A stretch of 64,000 bases of DNA from an uncultured Sphingomonadaceae bacterium (GCA_946479505.1 CAMLGC010000005.1:1-64000), one strand, 5' to 3'. Counted from the stretch's first letter, positions 29,101 to 37,984 are shown. The notes: generated from the letters alone by a model not told the origin. Numbers and translations: made by a program.

Positions 29101-29146
29101 CCTTGGCGCTCCAGGCCGCGCGCGCCTGTGCTACAGCGATGTGCGC

Positions 29147-29767
29147 TCAGGCAAACGCGCTGAGAAGGCCGAGCTCGCGGTCGACGAGGCCGTCGTGGAT
29201 CATCTTGACCGCGACCCAGACGATGACGCCGAGGCCGAACCACGCGATCCAGCGATAGCGGTCGATCACGCGCGCGATCAGGCCCGCTGCCAGGCCCATC
29301 ACCGCGACCGAGAAAACGAGGCCGAAGACGAGAATCGCCGGGTGATCGCGCGCGGCGCCGGCGACCCCGAGAACGTTGTCGAGGCTCATGCTGACATCCG
29401 CCAGCGCAACCGCCCAGGCGGCCCTGGCGAACGACTTGGGCGGCAGTTCGCCACTTTCTGCGTCGGCAGGATCGTGGTGGCGCAGCTCGCGCCGCATCTT
29501 CCACGCGACCCACAGCAGCAGCATCCCACCGGCAAAGAGCAACCCGACGACCTGGAGAAGCTGTGTTGCGGCGAGCGCGAAAGCGATCCGCAGCACCAGC
29601 GCAGCGCCAACGCCGACGAGCACCACCTTCTTCTGCTGGTGCTTGGGCAGGCCGGCCGCGATCGTCCCGACAACGACGGCATTGTCGCCCGCGAGCACGA
29701 GATCGATCATGACGACCTCGGCCAATACGGCCAAGGCCTCGGGGCTGAGCAGCGCGCCTAGATCCAT
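29147..29767 (-). CDS. TerC family integral membrane protein (copy 1)
   Basis: 206 residues with several membrane segments. The TerC signatures are MIDLVLAGDNAVVVG near residue 20 and MSLDNVLGVAGAARDHP in the middle, with acidic residues in the membrane likely to bind metal. Related proteins export Mn2+ or meet tellurite resistance loci; the role here is not proven. Its start overlaps the end of a second terC paralogue. Confidence 0.85.
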   Translation of the reverse strand: MDLGALLSPEALAVLAEVVMIDLVLAGDNAVVVGTIAAGLPKHQQKKVVLVGVGAALVLRIAFALAATQLLQVVGLLFAGGMLLLWVAWKMRRELRHHDPADAESGELPPKSFARAAWAVALADVSMSLDNVLGVAGAARDHPAILVFGLVFSVAVMGLAAGLIARVIDRYRWIAWFGLGVIVWVAVKMIHDGLVDRELGLLSAFA

Positions 29768-30420
29768 GCGCGAAACAGGTGGCCGATGCCGATCTCCGGA
29801 TCAACCCAGCCATCGTAGATCATTGACCCGGCGACGTAGAGGATCACGACGAGCCCGATATAGGCGATCCAGTGATAGCGTTCGATGATCCGCGCGATCA
29901 GGTTCGCCGCAACCGCCATCAGCGTCACCGAGAGCGCGAGTCCGAAGAACAGCACGGTCGGATGATCGCGGGCCGCACCTGCGACCGCGAGCACGTTGTC
30001 GAGGCTCATCGACAGGTCGGCGAGCGCGACCTGGACGACGGCTTTCCCGAAACTCTTGCTCGGCCGACCTCCCTCGATCGCCGGGGTGTCGGGATCGTCG
30101 ACCGGCATGGCGACCTTGGGCGGGCGAATTTCGCGAAAAAGCTTCCAGCCGACCCACAGCAGCAGCACCCCACCGGCGAAGAGCAGGCCCACAACATGGA
30201 GCAGGGTGGTCGCGAAAAAGGCGAATCCGACGAGGCAGACGAGCGCGATGCCGACGCCGATTCCGAGCACGCGCTTTCGGTTCTTGGGCGGCAGCCCCGC
30301 CGCGAGCGTGCCCAGCACGACGACATTGTCGCCGGCGAGCATCAGGTCGATCATGATGACCTGACCGAGTGTCGCGAGCCCTGCGGCGGTGAAGACGTCG
30401 GCGATGGAGAAGGTCGGCAT
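29758..30420 (-). CDS. TerC family integral membrane protein (copy 2)
   Basis: 220 residues with the same fold and motifs as the downstream copy (MIDLMLAGDNVVVLG, MSLDNVLAVAGAARDHP). The two are clearly diverged, so the pair arose by an old duplication. The cytoplasmic loop between the motifs is longer here. The two genes overlap by 10 bases and form one operon. Confidence 0.85.
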   Translation of the reverse strand: MPTFSIADVFTAAGLATLGQVIMIDLMLAGDNVVVLGTLAAGLPPKNRKRVLGIGVGIALVCLVGFAFFATTLLHVVGLLFAGGVLLLWVGWKLFREIRPPKVAMPVDDPDTPAIEGGRPSKSFGKAVVQVALADLSMSLDNVLAVAGAARDHPTVLFFGLALSVTLMAVAANLIARIIERYHWIAYIGLVVILYVAGSMIYDGWVDPEIGIGHLFRAWI

Positions 30421-30482
30421 ACGGCCCCCTAGCAGGGGCGAACGGCCGAGCCTAGCCGCGCCGTGGGTCGCCCGTCGACGCC

Positions 30483-30503
30483 ATGCCGGACTTGTTCCGG
30501 CAT
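30483..30503. repeat. REP-like palindrome
   Basis: ATGCCGGA/TCCGGCAT arms with a 5-base CTTGT centre. It is in the 196-base gap between terC and rho and resembles short dispersed palindromes common in this group. The rest of the gap shows no gene. Confidence 0.5.
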
Positions 30504-30616
30504 CTAACGTGCCACAAGCGAAGGCTAGGGCGGTGACCCCGCAGCAAGTCCCGGATCACGTATGGAAGTCGATCGAGCCTGCACCCATCAATTAGATGCA
30601 ATCGACCGGCGCAGCG

Positions 30617-31873
30617 CTATTGATTCATGCTGTCGAAGAAATCTTCGTTGGTCTTCGAATCCTTCATCTTGTCGAGCAGGAATTCCATCGCGTCGATCGT
30701 GCCCATCTGCATGAGGATGCGACGCAACACCCACATCTTGGAGAGTTTGGCCTTGTCGACCAGCAGCTCTTCCTTGCGCGTGCCCGATTTGCCGACGTCG
30801 AGCGCGGGGAAAATGCGTTTGTCGGCGACCTTGCGATCGAGCACGATTTCGGAGTTGCCGGTGCCCTTGAACTCCTCGAAGATCACCTCGTCCATGCGGC
30901 TGCCGGTATCGATGAGCGCGGTGGCGATGATCGAAAGCGACCCGCCCTCCTCGATATTGCGCGCGGCGCCGAAGAACCGCTTGGGCCGCTGGAGCGCGTT
31001 GGCGTCGACGCCGCCGGTCAGCACCTTGCCCGAGCTCGGCACCACCGTGTTGTAGGCGCGCCCCAGGCGGGTGATCGAATCCAAGAGGATCACCACGTCC
31101 TTCTTGTGCTCGACGAGGCGCTTGGCCTTCTCGATCACCATTTCGGCGACTTGGACGTGGCGGTTGGCGGGCTCGTCGAAGGTCGAGGAGACGACCTCGC
31201 CGACCACCGAACGCTGCATGTCGGTGACTTCCTCGGGCCGCTCGTCGATGAGCAGCACGATCAGGAACACCTCGGGATGGTTGTCGGTGATCGCCTTGGC
31301 GATGTTCTGGAGCATCACCGTCTTGCCGACCCGCGGCGGCGCGACGATCAGCGTGCGCTGGCCCTTGCCCTGGGGACTGACGATGTCGATCACCCGCGCC
31401 GACTTGTCCTTGATCGTCGGATCTTGCGGGTCGAGCGTCAGCTTCTGCTCGGGGTAAAGTGGCGTGAGATTGTCGAAATTGACCCGATGCCGAACGACAT
31501 CGGGATCGTCGAAATTGATGCTGGTGAGCTTGGTCAGCGCGAAATAACGCTCGCCATCCTTGGGTGCGCGGATCTCGCCCTCGACCGTGTCGCCGGTGCG
31601 CAAGCCGAACTTGCGGACCTGGTTGGGCGACACATAGATGTCGTCGGGGCCGGCGAGATAGTTCGCCTCGGGGCTGCGCAGGAAGCCGAAGCCGTCGGGC
31701 AGCACCTCGATCGTGCCGAGCCCCATGATCTGATCGCCCTGCTCGGCCTGTTCCTTCAGGATGCCGAAAAGCAGATCCTGCTTGCGGAGCGTCGATGCGC
31801 CTTCGACCCCTAGCGCCTCGGCCATTTCGACCAGTTCGGCGGGAGTCTTTTTCTTGAGGTCTTTGAGATGCAT
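30617..31873 (-). CDS. rho: Transcription termination factor Rho
   Basis: 418 residues starting [19 protein letters not shown]. The N-terminal RNA-binding domain contains [21 protein letters not shown]; the ATPase motor has P-loop APPRVGKT near residue 180, then [25 protein letters not shown] and a C-terminal R-loop region. It is a hexameric RNA translocase ending transcription. The open frame runs 31 codons further upstream without conservation. Near-origin position matches many alphaproteobacteria. Confidence 0.97.
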   Translation of the reverse strand: MHLKDLKKKTPAELVEMAEALGVEGASTLRKQDLLFGILKEQAEQGDQIMGLGTIEVLPDGFGFLRSPEANYLAGPDDIYVSPNQVRKFGLRTGDTVEGEIRAPKDGERYFALTKLTSINFDDPDVVRHRVNFDNLTPLYPEQKLTLDPQDPTIKDKSARVIDIVSPQGKGQRTLIVAPPRVGKTVMLQNIAKAITDNHPEVFLIVLLIDERPEEVTDMQRSVVGEVVSSTFDEPANRHVQVAEMVIEKAKRLVEHKKDVVILLDSITRLGRAYNTVVPSSGKVLTGGVDANALQRPKRFFGAARNIEEGGSLSIIATALIDTGSRMDEVIFEEFKGTGNSEIVLDRKVADKRIFPALDVGKSGTRKEELLVDKAKLSKMWVLRRILMQMGTIDAMEFLLDKMKDSKTNEDFFDSMNQ

Positions 31874-32026
31874 GGAAAAGGTCCGGTTGCGGGCTTTGTC
31901 TTGAGGCGCGTCGATCGACGGCAAAGCGACGGAGCGGAAAGGGAGGGCCGACAACGGGCGGTTCACCGCGCGCCGGATGGTTCGCGAATTAGGTGGGGGT
32001 CGGGCTCAAGTCAAGCGGCAGGCGGG

Positions 32027-32482
32027 CTAGAACGGCCGGACGATCACAAGGATGACGATCAGCGCGAGGAGCAGCGCCGGCACCTCGTTGACCATGCGAA
32101 GCTGGCGCCCCGTCATCGTCGTTTTCCCACGCGCGAGCTTCTTCGAATAGCCGACCGCCCAGCCGTGATAGCCCGAAAGCATCAACACGAAGACGAGCTT
32201 GGCGTGGAGCCAGCCCAGACCAGGCTGACCATTGAATAGTCCGATATTGGCCGCGAGCAGCAGCCCCAGCGCCCACACGAGGATGATCGAGGGCGTGATG
32301 ATGATGGTGCGCAGTTTCTTCTCGCGATCGATCCACAACGTTTCCTGCCCGGGATCGCCGAGCGCTTCCTGATGATAGACCAGGTAGCGCGGCAGCATGA
32401 ACATGCCCGCCATCCAGAAGACGACGAAGATGACATGCGCAGCCTTCACCCAAGGGTAGGCGCCGCCCAGAAAGCCGATCAT
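32027..32482 (-). CDS. hemJ: Protoporphyrinogen IX oxidase HemJ
   Basis: 151 residues with four predicted membrane helices. The N-terminal YPWVKAAHVIFVVFWMAGMF carries the conserved histidine, and KLRTIIITPS and LHAKLVFVLMLSGYHGW follow, all typical of HemJ. It makes protoporphyrin IX in heme synthesis. It overlaps hemE by 4 bases, making a heme operon. Confidence 0.92.
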   Translation of the reverse strand: MIGFLGGAYPWVKAAHVIFVVFWMAGMFMLPRYLVYHQEALGDPGQETLWIDREKKLRTIIITPSIILVWALGLLLAANIGLFNGQPGLGWLHAKLVFVLMLSGYHGWAVGYSKKLARGKTTMTGRQLRMVNEVPALLLALIVILVIVRPF

Positions 32483-33522
32483 GCGTTCCCCCTCACCCGC
32501 GCCAGCAGCCGTTCGACATGAGCGATCGGCGTGTGCTGACCGATGCCGTGGCCCAGATTGAAGACGTGCGGACGATCCTGGAGCGCACGGACAATGTGGT
32601 CAACGCCCGCATCGAGCGCATCGCCGCCCGCAAGCAGCGCCAGCGGGTCGAGATTGCCCTGGACCGGCAGACCGGGCGGCAATGCCGCGTCCGCCCAGGC
32701 GGGATCCACGCTCTCGTCGAGTCCGATCGCATCGACACCGGTCTCGCGCGCATAGGCGGCGAGCTTGCCGCCCGCCCCCTTGGGAAAACCGATGATCGGC
32801 ATGCCGGGACAGCGTTCGTGAAGGCGCGTCACGATCCGCGCGGTTGGCGCGATCACCCACGCCTCAAACTGCGACGGCGATAAACTTCCCGCCCAGCTAT
32901 CGAACAGTTGGACGACCTCGGCGCCGGCCTCGTACTGATTAGCCAGATAATCGACGGTCAGATCGACGATCTTGTCCATCAAGGCCTGCATTGCATCAGG
33001 ATCGGTATAGCCAAGCATGCGGGCTTCGGCCTGATCCTTCGAACCTTGTCCGCCGATCATATAGGTGGCCACCGTCCAGGGCGACCCGGCAAAGCCGAGC
33101 AGCGTCACGTCGGCCGGTAGCGCGGCGGCGACGCGTGAAACGGTTTGATAGATCGGTTGGAGTTTGTCGTGATTTTGACAAACGAAGCTGTCGATCACGT
33201 CCCGACTGGCCGCCTTGGGGCTCAGCCGCGGTCCCTCACCTACGTCAAAGCGGAGATCCTGGCCGAGCGCCCAGGGCACCATCAGGATATCGGAGAACAG
33301 GATCGCGCCATCCAACCGGAACCGCCGGATCGGTTGCAGCGTGACCTCGGCCGCAGCCTCAGGATCGGTCGCGAGGTCGAGGAAGCCACCCTTGGATTCT
33401 CGAAGCGCGCGATATTCGGGAAGATAGCGCCCCGCCTGCCGCATCAGCCAGACCGGGGGCACTGTCTGCCGAGCGCCTTTGAGCGTCGCGAGCAGCGGCT
33501 TGGTTTCGGGTGAGCCGGACAG
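32479..33522 (-). CDS. hemE: Uroporphyrinogen decarboxylase, probable CTG start
   Basis: The body matches HemE: PVWLMRQAGRYLPEYR at the active-site entrance, SDILMVPWALGQ, and HxxxxG near the end (FNLGHGIGQHTP). It converts uroporphyrinogen III to coproporphyrinogen III. The first standard start (GTG, 33462) would cut off a conserved N-terminal stretch (KPLLATLKGARQT). The in-frame CTG at 33522 restores it and is preceded by AGGA at 9 bases. No ATG, GTG or TTG exists in the open frame before the upstream stop. The 5' end borders oriC. Confidence 0.9.
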   Translation of the reverse strand: MSGSPETKPLLATLKGARQTVPPVWLMRQAGRYLPEYRALRESKGGFLDLATDPEAAAEVTLQPIRRFRLDGAILFSDILMVPWALGQDLRFDVGEGPRLSPKAASRDVIDSFVCQNHDKLQPIYQTVSRVAAALPADVTLLGFAGSPWTVATYMIGGQGSKDQAEARMLGYTDPDAMQALMDKIVDLTVDYLANQYEAGAEVVQLFDSWAGSLSPSQFEAWVIAPTARIVTRLHERCPGMPIIGFPKGAGGKLAAYARETGVDAIGLDESVDPAWADAALPPGLPVQGNLDPLALLAGGDALDAGVDHIVRALQDRPHVFNLGHGIGQHTPIAHVERLLARVRGNA

Positions 33523-33543
33523 CGTCGAGGTTCCTACTTCTAG

Positions 33544-33559
33544 AAGAATCTAGATTCTT
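33544..33559. promoter_or_regulatory. 16-bp palindrome with two GANTC sites
   Basis: AAGAATCTAGATTCTT is a perfect palindrome inside predicted oriC, just upstream of hemE. Each half holds one GANTC site, the CcrM methylation target whose methylation state follows replication in alphaproteobacteria. It could bind a methylation-sensitive regulator such as GcrA. It also overlaps the likely hemE promoter region. Confidence 0.6.
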
Positions 33560-33781
33560 AAAAGGATGTTGATGTGGTTGGCGCGTGGATGTCGGGGCTT
33601 ATGCGGTGATGCCCGAAATGCCAACAGCTTGACCGCGCGGGCATGCGATAAGCCGTCCGATTCGATACATCGATCCCCGTTTTCCACAGCCTGTGGGGGG
33701 AACCAGCGGCTGGGGATGCGATTGTGGATGGATCGCGTGCTATCCACACGCGACCCCCTCGCTTGGCGGAGCGCCCGGGTT

Positions 33782-33797
33782 GCGCTAGCGCTAGCGC
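33782..33797. repeat. 16-bp GCTAGC palindrome in oriC
   Basis: GCGCTAGCGCTAGCGC, a perfect palindrome made of two GCTAGC units, lies between the DnaA-box cluster and the ppsR start, 5 bases before the last box. It could be a protein-binding site or a structural element of the origin. Confidence 0.45.
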
Positions 33798-33825
33798 GCA
33801 TGTTTTCCACAATTCCGTCCCATTG

Positions 33826-34641
33826 ATGCGGCTGCACCTCCATCTGCTGTCGGATTCGACAGGCGAAACGCTGGAGAATATCGCCAAGGCGGCACTCGCC
33901 CAATATGACGATGTCGAGACGATCCGCCATTTCTGGCCGATGGTGCGTACCGAGGCGCATCTCGAACGGATTCTGCAGGAGATCGCGCAGAATCCCGGCT
34001 TGGTCGTCTATACGCTCGTCAACAGCACGACGCGGCGCATCCTCGAGCAGCGCTGCCGGTCGCTGGGATTGCCCGCGGTGGCGCCGCTCGATCCGGTCAA
34101 CGCCGCGCTCTCGGCGATGCTGGGGCAGCAGGCCAAGGCGCGGCCAGGGCGGCAGCACGTGCTCGATGCCGCCTATTTCGCGCGCGTCGATGCGATCCAG
34201 TTCACGATCGCGCACGACGACGGAATCGGGCAGGAGGATTGGGAAGAGGCCGAGATACTGCTTGTCGGCGTCTCACGTTCGTCGAAGACGCCGACCTCGA
34301 TCTATCTCGCCAATCGCGGGTACAAGACCGCCAACCTTCCGATCGTCGTCGAAAGCCCGCCGCCGGCGGCGTTGTTCGGTCTCAAGCACCCGTTGGTCGT
34401 CGGGCTGACGACGAGCGCCGACCGGCTGATCCAGGTTCGGCGCAACCGGCTGCTGTCGCTCAACCAGGCGCCTGAAACCGACTATGTCGATGCCGAAGCG
34501 GTGCAGCGCGAGGTGGCCTTCGCGCGGCGGATGTTCGCGGACAACGGCTGGCCGGTGATCGACGTCACCCGCCGCTCGATCGAGGAGACCGCGGCCGCTA
34601 TCATCGCGCTGGTGCAGGAGCGCGAGGCGGCATGCGCCTGA
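33826..34641 (+). CDS. ppsR: PEP synthase/PPDK regulatory protein
   Basis: 271 residues of the DUF299 family: HLHLLSDSTGETLENIAKAALAQ at the start and the P-loop-like GVSRSSKTPTS in the middle. Members are bifunctional kinase/phosphorylases that control PEP synthase or pyruvate phosphate dikinase. I chose ATG 33826 as start; codons further upstream would read through DnaA boxes. In Caulobacter the equivalent gene is the first one right of the origin. Confidence 0.92.
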   Translation: MRLHLHLLSDSTGETLENIAKAALAQYDDVETIRHFWPMVRTEAHLERILQEIAQNPGLVVYTLVNSTTRRILEQRCRSLGLPAVAPLDPVNAALSAMLGQQAKARPGRQHVLDAAYFARVDAIQFTIAHDDGIGQEDWEEAEILLVGVSRSSKTPTSIYLANRGYKTANLPIVVESPPPAALFGLKHPLVVGLTTSADRLIQVRRNRLLSLNQAPETDYVDAEAVQREVAFARRMFADNGWPVIDVTRRSIEETAAAIIALVQEREAACA

Positions 34642-35228
34642 TTCTGGCTTCAAAGAGCGCGTCACGACGCGCGATGCTCGATGCGGCCGGCGTGCCGTAT
34701 GAAGCAATCGCCGCCAATGTCGATGAGGACTCGGTCAAGCTCGCGATGCGGGGCGACAACGTCGCGCCGCGCAACCTTGCCGATGCTCTGGCGGAGCTGA
34801 AGGCGCTCAAGGTGTCGCAGGCGCATGCCGATGCGCTAGTGTTGGGATCGGATTCGCTCGTCGCGCTCGAGGATGGAACCACGCTCGACAAGCCCGAGAG
34901 TCGCGAGCAGGCAGCCGGGCATCTGCGACTCATGTCGGGCAAGCGCCATGATCTGGTGAGCGCGGCGGTGATCGCCGAGAATGGCCGACCGGTGTGGCGG
35001 GTGGTCGATCGCGCCAAGATGATCGTGCGGCCGTTGTCGGAGGGCTTCATTCAGGAATATCTCGACGCGGAATGGCCCACGGTTTCGGGCTGCGTCGGCT
35101 GCTATCGGATCGAGGGACCGGGCGCGCAGCTCTTTCGCCGGATCGAGGGAAGCCAGTTCACCGTACTCGGCATGCCGCTCCTGCCGGTGCTCGATTATCT
35201 GCGGACGCGCGGAGTATTGGCGTCATGA
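34632..35228 (+). CDS. maf: Maf family nucleotide pyrophosphatase
   Basis: 198 residues with LILASKSASRRAMLDAAGV at the N-terminus, LGSDSLVAL in the middle and a GCYRIEGPGA segment. Maf proteins hydrolyse non-canonical or pyrimidine NTPs. It overlaps ppsR by 10 bases and aroE by 4. Confidence 0.93.
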   Translation: MRLILASKSASRRAMLDAAGVPYEAIAANVDEDSVKLAMRGDNVAPRNLADALAELKALKVSQAHADALVLGSDSLVALEDGTTLDKPESREQAAGHLRLMSGKRHDLVSAAVIAENGRPVWRVVDRAKMIVRPLSEGFIQEYLDAEWPTVSGCVGCYRIEGPGAQLFRRIEGSQFTVLGMPLLPVLDYLRTRGVLAS

Positions 35229-36031
35229 CCTATGCAGAGGTGGTCGGCGATCCGATTGCGCAGTCCAAATCACCGGTGATTCACAATTTTTGGCTGGAGG
35301 CGCTGGCGATCGACGCCGAGTATCGGCGCACGCATGTGAAGGCGGACGGGCTGGGTACCTTCTTCGCGAGCCGGCGTGACGATCCCGACTGGTGCGGGTG
35401 CAACATCACGCTGCCGCATAAGCAGGCCGCGCTCGACTTCGTCGAGGATCGGGGCGACGTCCGCGCGACGATCGGCGCGATCAACGCCGTCTTCCGCGCC
35501 GAAGACGGGGCGCTGGTCGGCACCAACACCGACGCGGCCGGCTTCTATGCACCGATCGCCGCGCTCGACCTTGCGGGAGCGCCGGTGGTGGTGGTCGGCG
35601 CCGGCGGCGCCGCGCGCGCGGTGCTGTTTGCGCTGTCGAAGATGGACGTCGGGCGCGTCACTTTGCTCAACCGGTCGCCGCTCAAGGGCGCGGCGCTGCT
35701 CGCGGGCTTCGGGCTTGCGGGCGACGCGCTGCCGCTCGACGCAGCGCTGCCGCCCGCGGCGTTGCTGGTCAATGCGAGCCCGCTCGGCATGACTGGTCAG
35801 CCGCCGCTCGCGCTCGACCTGTCGCCGCTGCCCGACGACGCGATCATCTATGACATCGTCTATGCGCCGCTCGAAACCGATCTGCTGGCGGCGGCGCACG
35901 CGCGCGGGCTTGAGACGGTGGACGGGCTCGAGATGCTGATCGGGCAGGCTGCGCTTGCGTTCGAAATTTTCTTCGGCGAAGCGCCGCCGCGCGAGCGCGA
36001 CGAGGAGCTTCGCGCGTTGTTGGCGTCATGA
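35225..36031 (+). CDS. aroE: Shikimate dehydrogenase
   Basis: 268 residues. The N-terminal substrate domain has GDPIAQSKSPVIHNFW and NITLPHKQAA (catalytic Lys). GTNTDAAGF provides the Asp, and the NADP site is VVGAGGAARAV with NRSPLKG. It reduces 3-dehydroshikimate in aromatic amino acid synthesis. Coupled to maf and coaE. Confidence 0.95.
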   Translation: MTYAEVVGDPIAQSKSPVIHNFWLEALAIDAEYRRTHVKADGLGTFFASRRDDPDWCGCNITLPHKQAALDFVEDRGDVRATIGAINAVFRAEDGALVGTNTDAAGFYAPIAALDLAGAPVVVVGAGGAARAVLFALSKMDVGRVTLLNRSPLKGAALLAGFGLAGDALPLDAALPPAALLVNASPLGMTGQPPLALDLSPLPDDAIIYDIVYAPLETDLLAAAHARGLETVDGLEMLIGQAALAFEIFFGEAPPRERDEELRALLAS

Positions 36032-36621
36032 TTCGGCTCGGCCTCACCGGCTCGATCGGGATGGGGAAATCTACGGTCGCGCAGATGTTCGCCGAGGCGG
36101 GCGTGCCGGTGTTCGACGCCGATGCCGTGGTGCATCGGCTACAAGGGCCGGGCGGCCGGCTGGTCGAACGAATCGAGGCGGCGTTTTCCGATACGACCGG
36201 ATCCGAGGGGGTCAACCGAACCGCGCTCGGCGAGGCGGTGCTCGGCGATCCGGCGCGGCTTCGGCAATTGGAGGCGCTGGTCCATCCGGCCGTGGCCGAG
36301 GAGCGCGCCGCCTTCCTGGCGCAACATGCCGACACGCCGCTCGTGGTACTCGACATTCCGCTGTTGTTCGAGACCGGCGGCGAGGCTGCGGTCGACAAGA
36401 TCGCGGTAGTCTCCGCGCCGGCAGCGGTTCAGCGCGCGCGCGTGCTCGCACGGCCCGGGATGACCGAGGCGCGGTTCGGCGCGATCCTTGCGCGCCAGAT
36501 GCCCGACGAGGAGAAGCGCCGCGGCGCCGACTTCATCATTTCGACCGACGGATCGTTCGAGGCGACGCGCGTGCAGGTGCGTGCAGTGATCGCTTGCCTC
36601 GCGAGCGGCCAGGCGCGATAA
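36028..36621 (+). CDS. coaE: Dephospho-CoA kinase
   Basis: 197 residues. P-loop GLTGSIGMGKST is at the N-terminus, then the CoA-binding region (DADAVVHRL) and VLDIPLLFE. It phosphorylates dephospho-CoA in the last step of coenzyme A synthesis. It overlaps aroE by 4 bases. Confidence 0.95.
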   Translation: MIRLGLTGSIGMGKSTVAQMFAEAGVPVFDADAVVHRLQGPGGRLVERIEAAFSDTTGSEGVNRTALGEAVLGDPARLRQLEALVHPAVAEERAAFLAQHADTPLVVLDIPLLFETGGEAAVDKIAVVSAPAAVQRARVLARPGMTEARFGAILARQMPDEEKRRGADFIISTDGSFEATRVQVRAVIACLASGQAR

Positions 36622-36629
36622 TCACCGAC

Positions 36630-37322
36630 ATGCGCGAAATCGTGTTCGATACCGAAACCACGGGGCTCAGCTTTGGTGGCGGCGACCGATTGGTCGAGAT
36701 CGGCTGCGTCGAGCTCGTCAACCGCGTCGAGACGGGGCGGACCTTCCACGCCTATTACCATCCCGAGCGCACGATGCCGGCCGAAGCACACGCGATCCAC
36801 GGCATCGGCGATGCCTTCCTCGCCGACAAGCCGCTCTTCGCCGACGCGGTCGAGGCGCTGCTCGAATTTCTCGGCGACAGTCCGCTCATCGCGCACAATG
36901 CGGGGTTCGACTTCGCTTTCGTCAATGGCGAACTTGGCCGCTGCGGCCGCGTCACGATTGCGATCGAGCGGATGGTCGACACGCTCGCGATCGCACGCAC
37001 GCGCCACCCCGGTGCCAAGCACACGCTCGATGCACTCTGCACGCGCTACGGGATCGACCGCAGCCATCGCGTGCTGCACGGGGCGCTGCTCGATGCGCAG
37101 CTTCTGGCGCAGGTCTATGTCGAACTCACCGGCGGCCGGCAGATTGGGCTGGGCCTCGTTTCGGAACCGGCGGAGCCGGAAGAAGCGGCGCGCGTCGCGG
37201 TTGCGGCGCGCGTGGTGCGGCCGCCACGCACCTTTGTGGCGAGCGAGGCGGAACTTGTCGCTCACGCGGCGTTTCTGAAGGATGTCGTCAATCCGCTCTG
37301 GAGCGCCGGGGCGACCGGTTGA
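36630..37322 (+). CDS. dnaQ: DNA polymerase III epsilon subunit (proofreading exonuclease)
   Basis: 230 residues. Exo I is VFDTETTGL, Exo II AHNAGFDFAFVN, and Exo III HGALLDAQLLAQVY, which together give the DEDDh catalytic set. The C-terminal tail would bind the alpha subunit. It completes the ppsR-maf-aroE-coaE-dnaQ order that flanks alphaproteobacterial origins. Confidence 0.95.
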   Translation: MREIVFDTETTGLSFGGGDRLVEIGCVELVNRVETGRTFHAYYHPERTMPAEAHAIHGIGDAFLADKPLFADAVEALLEFLGDSPLIAHNAGFDFAFVNGELGRCGRVTIAIERMVDTLAIARTRHPGAKHTLDALCTRYGIDRSHRVLHGALLDAQLLAQVYVELTGGRQIGLGLVSEPAEPEEAARVAVAARVVRPPRTFVASEAELVAHAAFLKDVVNPLWSAGATG

Positions 37323-37374
37323 CGTCGCCAGGGGGCGTGCCCACGTCCCCTTTATAGCTTGGAGAGAAAAAGCC

Positions 37375-37962
37375 ATGGATATCCGGGTTTCGGGCCATCA
37401 GGTCGATGTCGGCGACGCGCTCAAGAGCCATTGTCAGGACCGTCTCCAGGGTATTGCGGACAAATATTTCTCTCGTGCGCTCTCCGCGCACATCACCTTC
37501 GGCAAGGGGCCGCATGATGCCGGCTTCACGTGCGACATCGTCGCGCACGTGATGCAGGGCCTGGTGCTCAAGGGCACCAACGACGGCAGCGACGCGCATG
37601 GCGCGTTCGACGGCGCGGCCGACAAGATCGAAAAGCAGCTTCGCCGCTATATGCGCCGTCTCAAGGATCGTAATGCGGGGCAGACCGCCGCTGCGGCCGA
37701 GCAGGGCGCGTACGACAATGCCGGTTACACCATCTTCTCCGAGCTCGTGGGCGAGGATGAGGTCGAGGTCGACCATCCGCTGATTGTCGCGGAGACGCGC
37801 GCGAACGTCCCCGATGCGAGCGTGTCCGACGCCGTGATGATGCTCGATCTGCGGAATACCTCCGCGCTGATGTTCCGCAATAGCGGCACGGGCGCCTACA
37901 ATATGGTGTATCGCCGCGGCGACGGGACGATCGGCTGGGTCGAGCCCAACCGAACCGGCTGA
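37375..37962 (+). CDS. hpf: Ribosome hibernation-promoting factor, long form
   Basis: 195 residues. The N-terminal HPF/RaiA ribosome-binding domain covers about 1-100. The C-terminal dimerisation domain (VSDAVMMLDLRNTSALMFRNSGTG segment, ending GTIGWVEP) marks the long form, which forms 100S dimers alone. It lies just before ptsN, as in many proteobacteria. The ATG at 37375 was chosen; earlier in-frame codons belong to the end of dnaQ. Confidence 0.93.
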   Translation: MDIRVSGHQVDVGDALKSHCQDRLQGIADKYFSRALSAHITFGKGPHDAGFTCDIVAHVMQGLVLKGTNDGSDAHGAFDGAADKIEKQLRRYMRRLKDRNAGQTAAAAEQGAYDNAGYTIFSELVGEDEVEVDHPLIVAETRANVPDASVSDAVMMLDLRNTSALMFRNSGTGAYNMVYRRGDGTIGWVEPNRTG

Positions 37963-37984
37963 ACGGCGAACCTCTCCGATGTGG

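Larger units (their letters stand above)
33523..33825. other. Predicted chromosome replication origin (oriC)
   Basis: This 303-base gene-free stretch lies between hemE and ppsR, the same neighbours as the Caulobacter origin. I see DnaA-box-like 9-mers TTTTCCACA at 33680 and 33803, CTATCCACA at 33740 and the reverse form TGTGGATGG at 33723. A CCACAG-C-CTGTGG inverted pair starts at 33684. Three GANTC sites lie at 33546, 33553 and 33659. An AT-richer stretch near 33540-33570 could be the unwinding element. Genes on each side run away from it. Confidence 0.8.
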
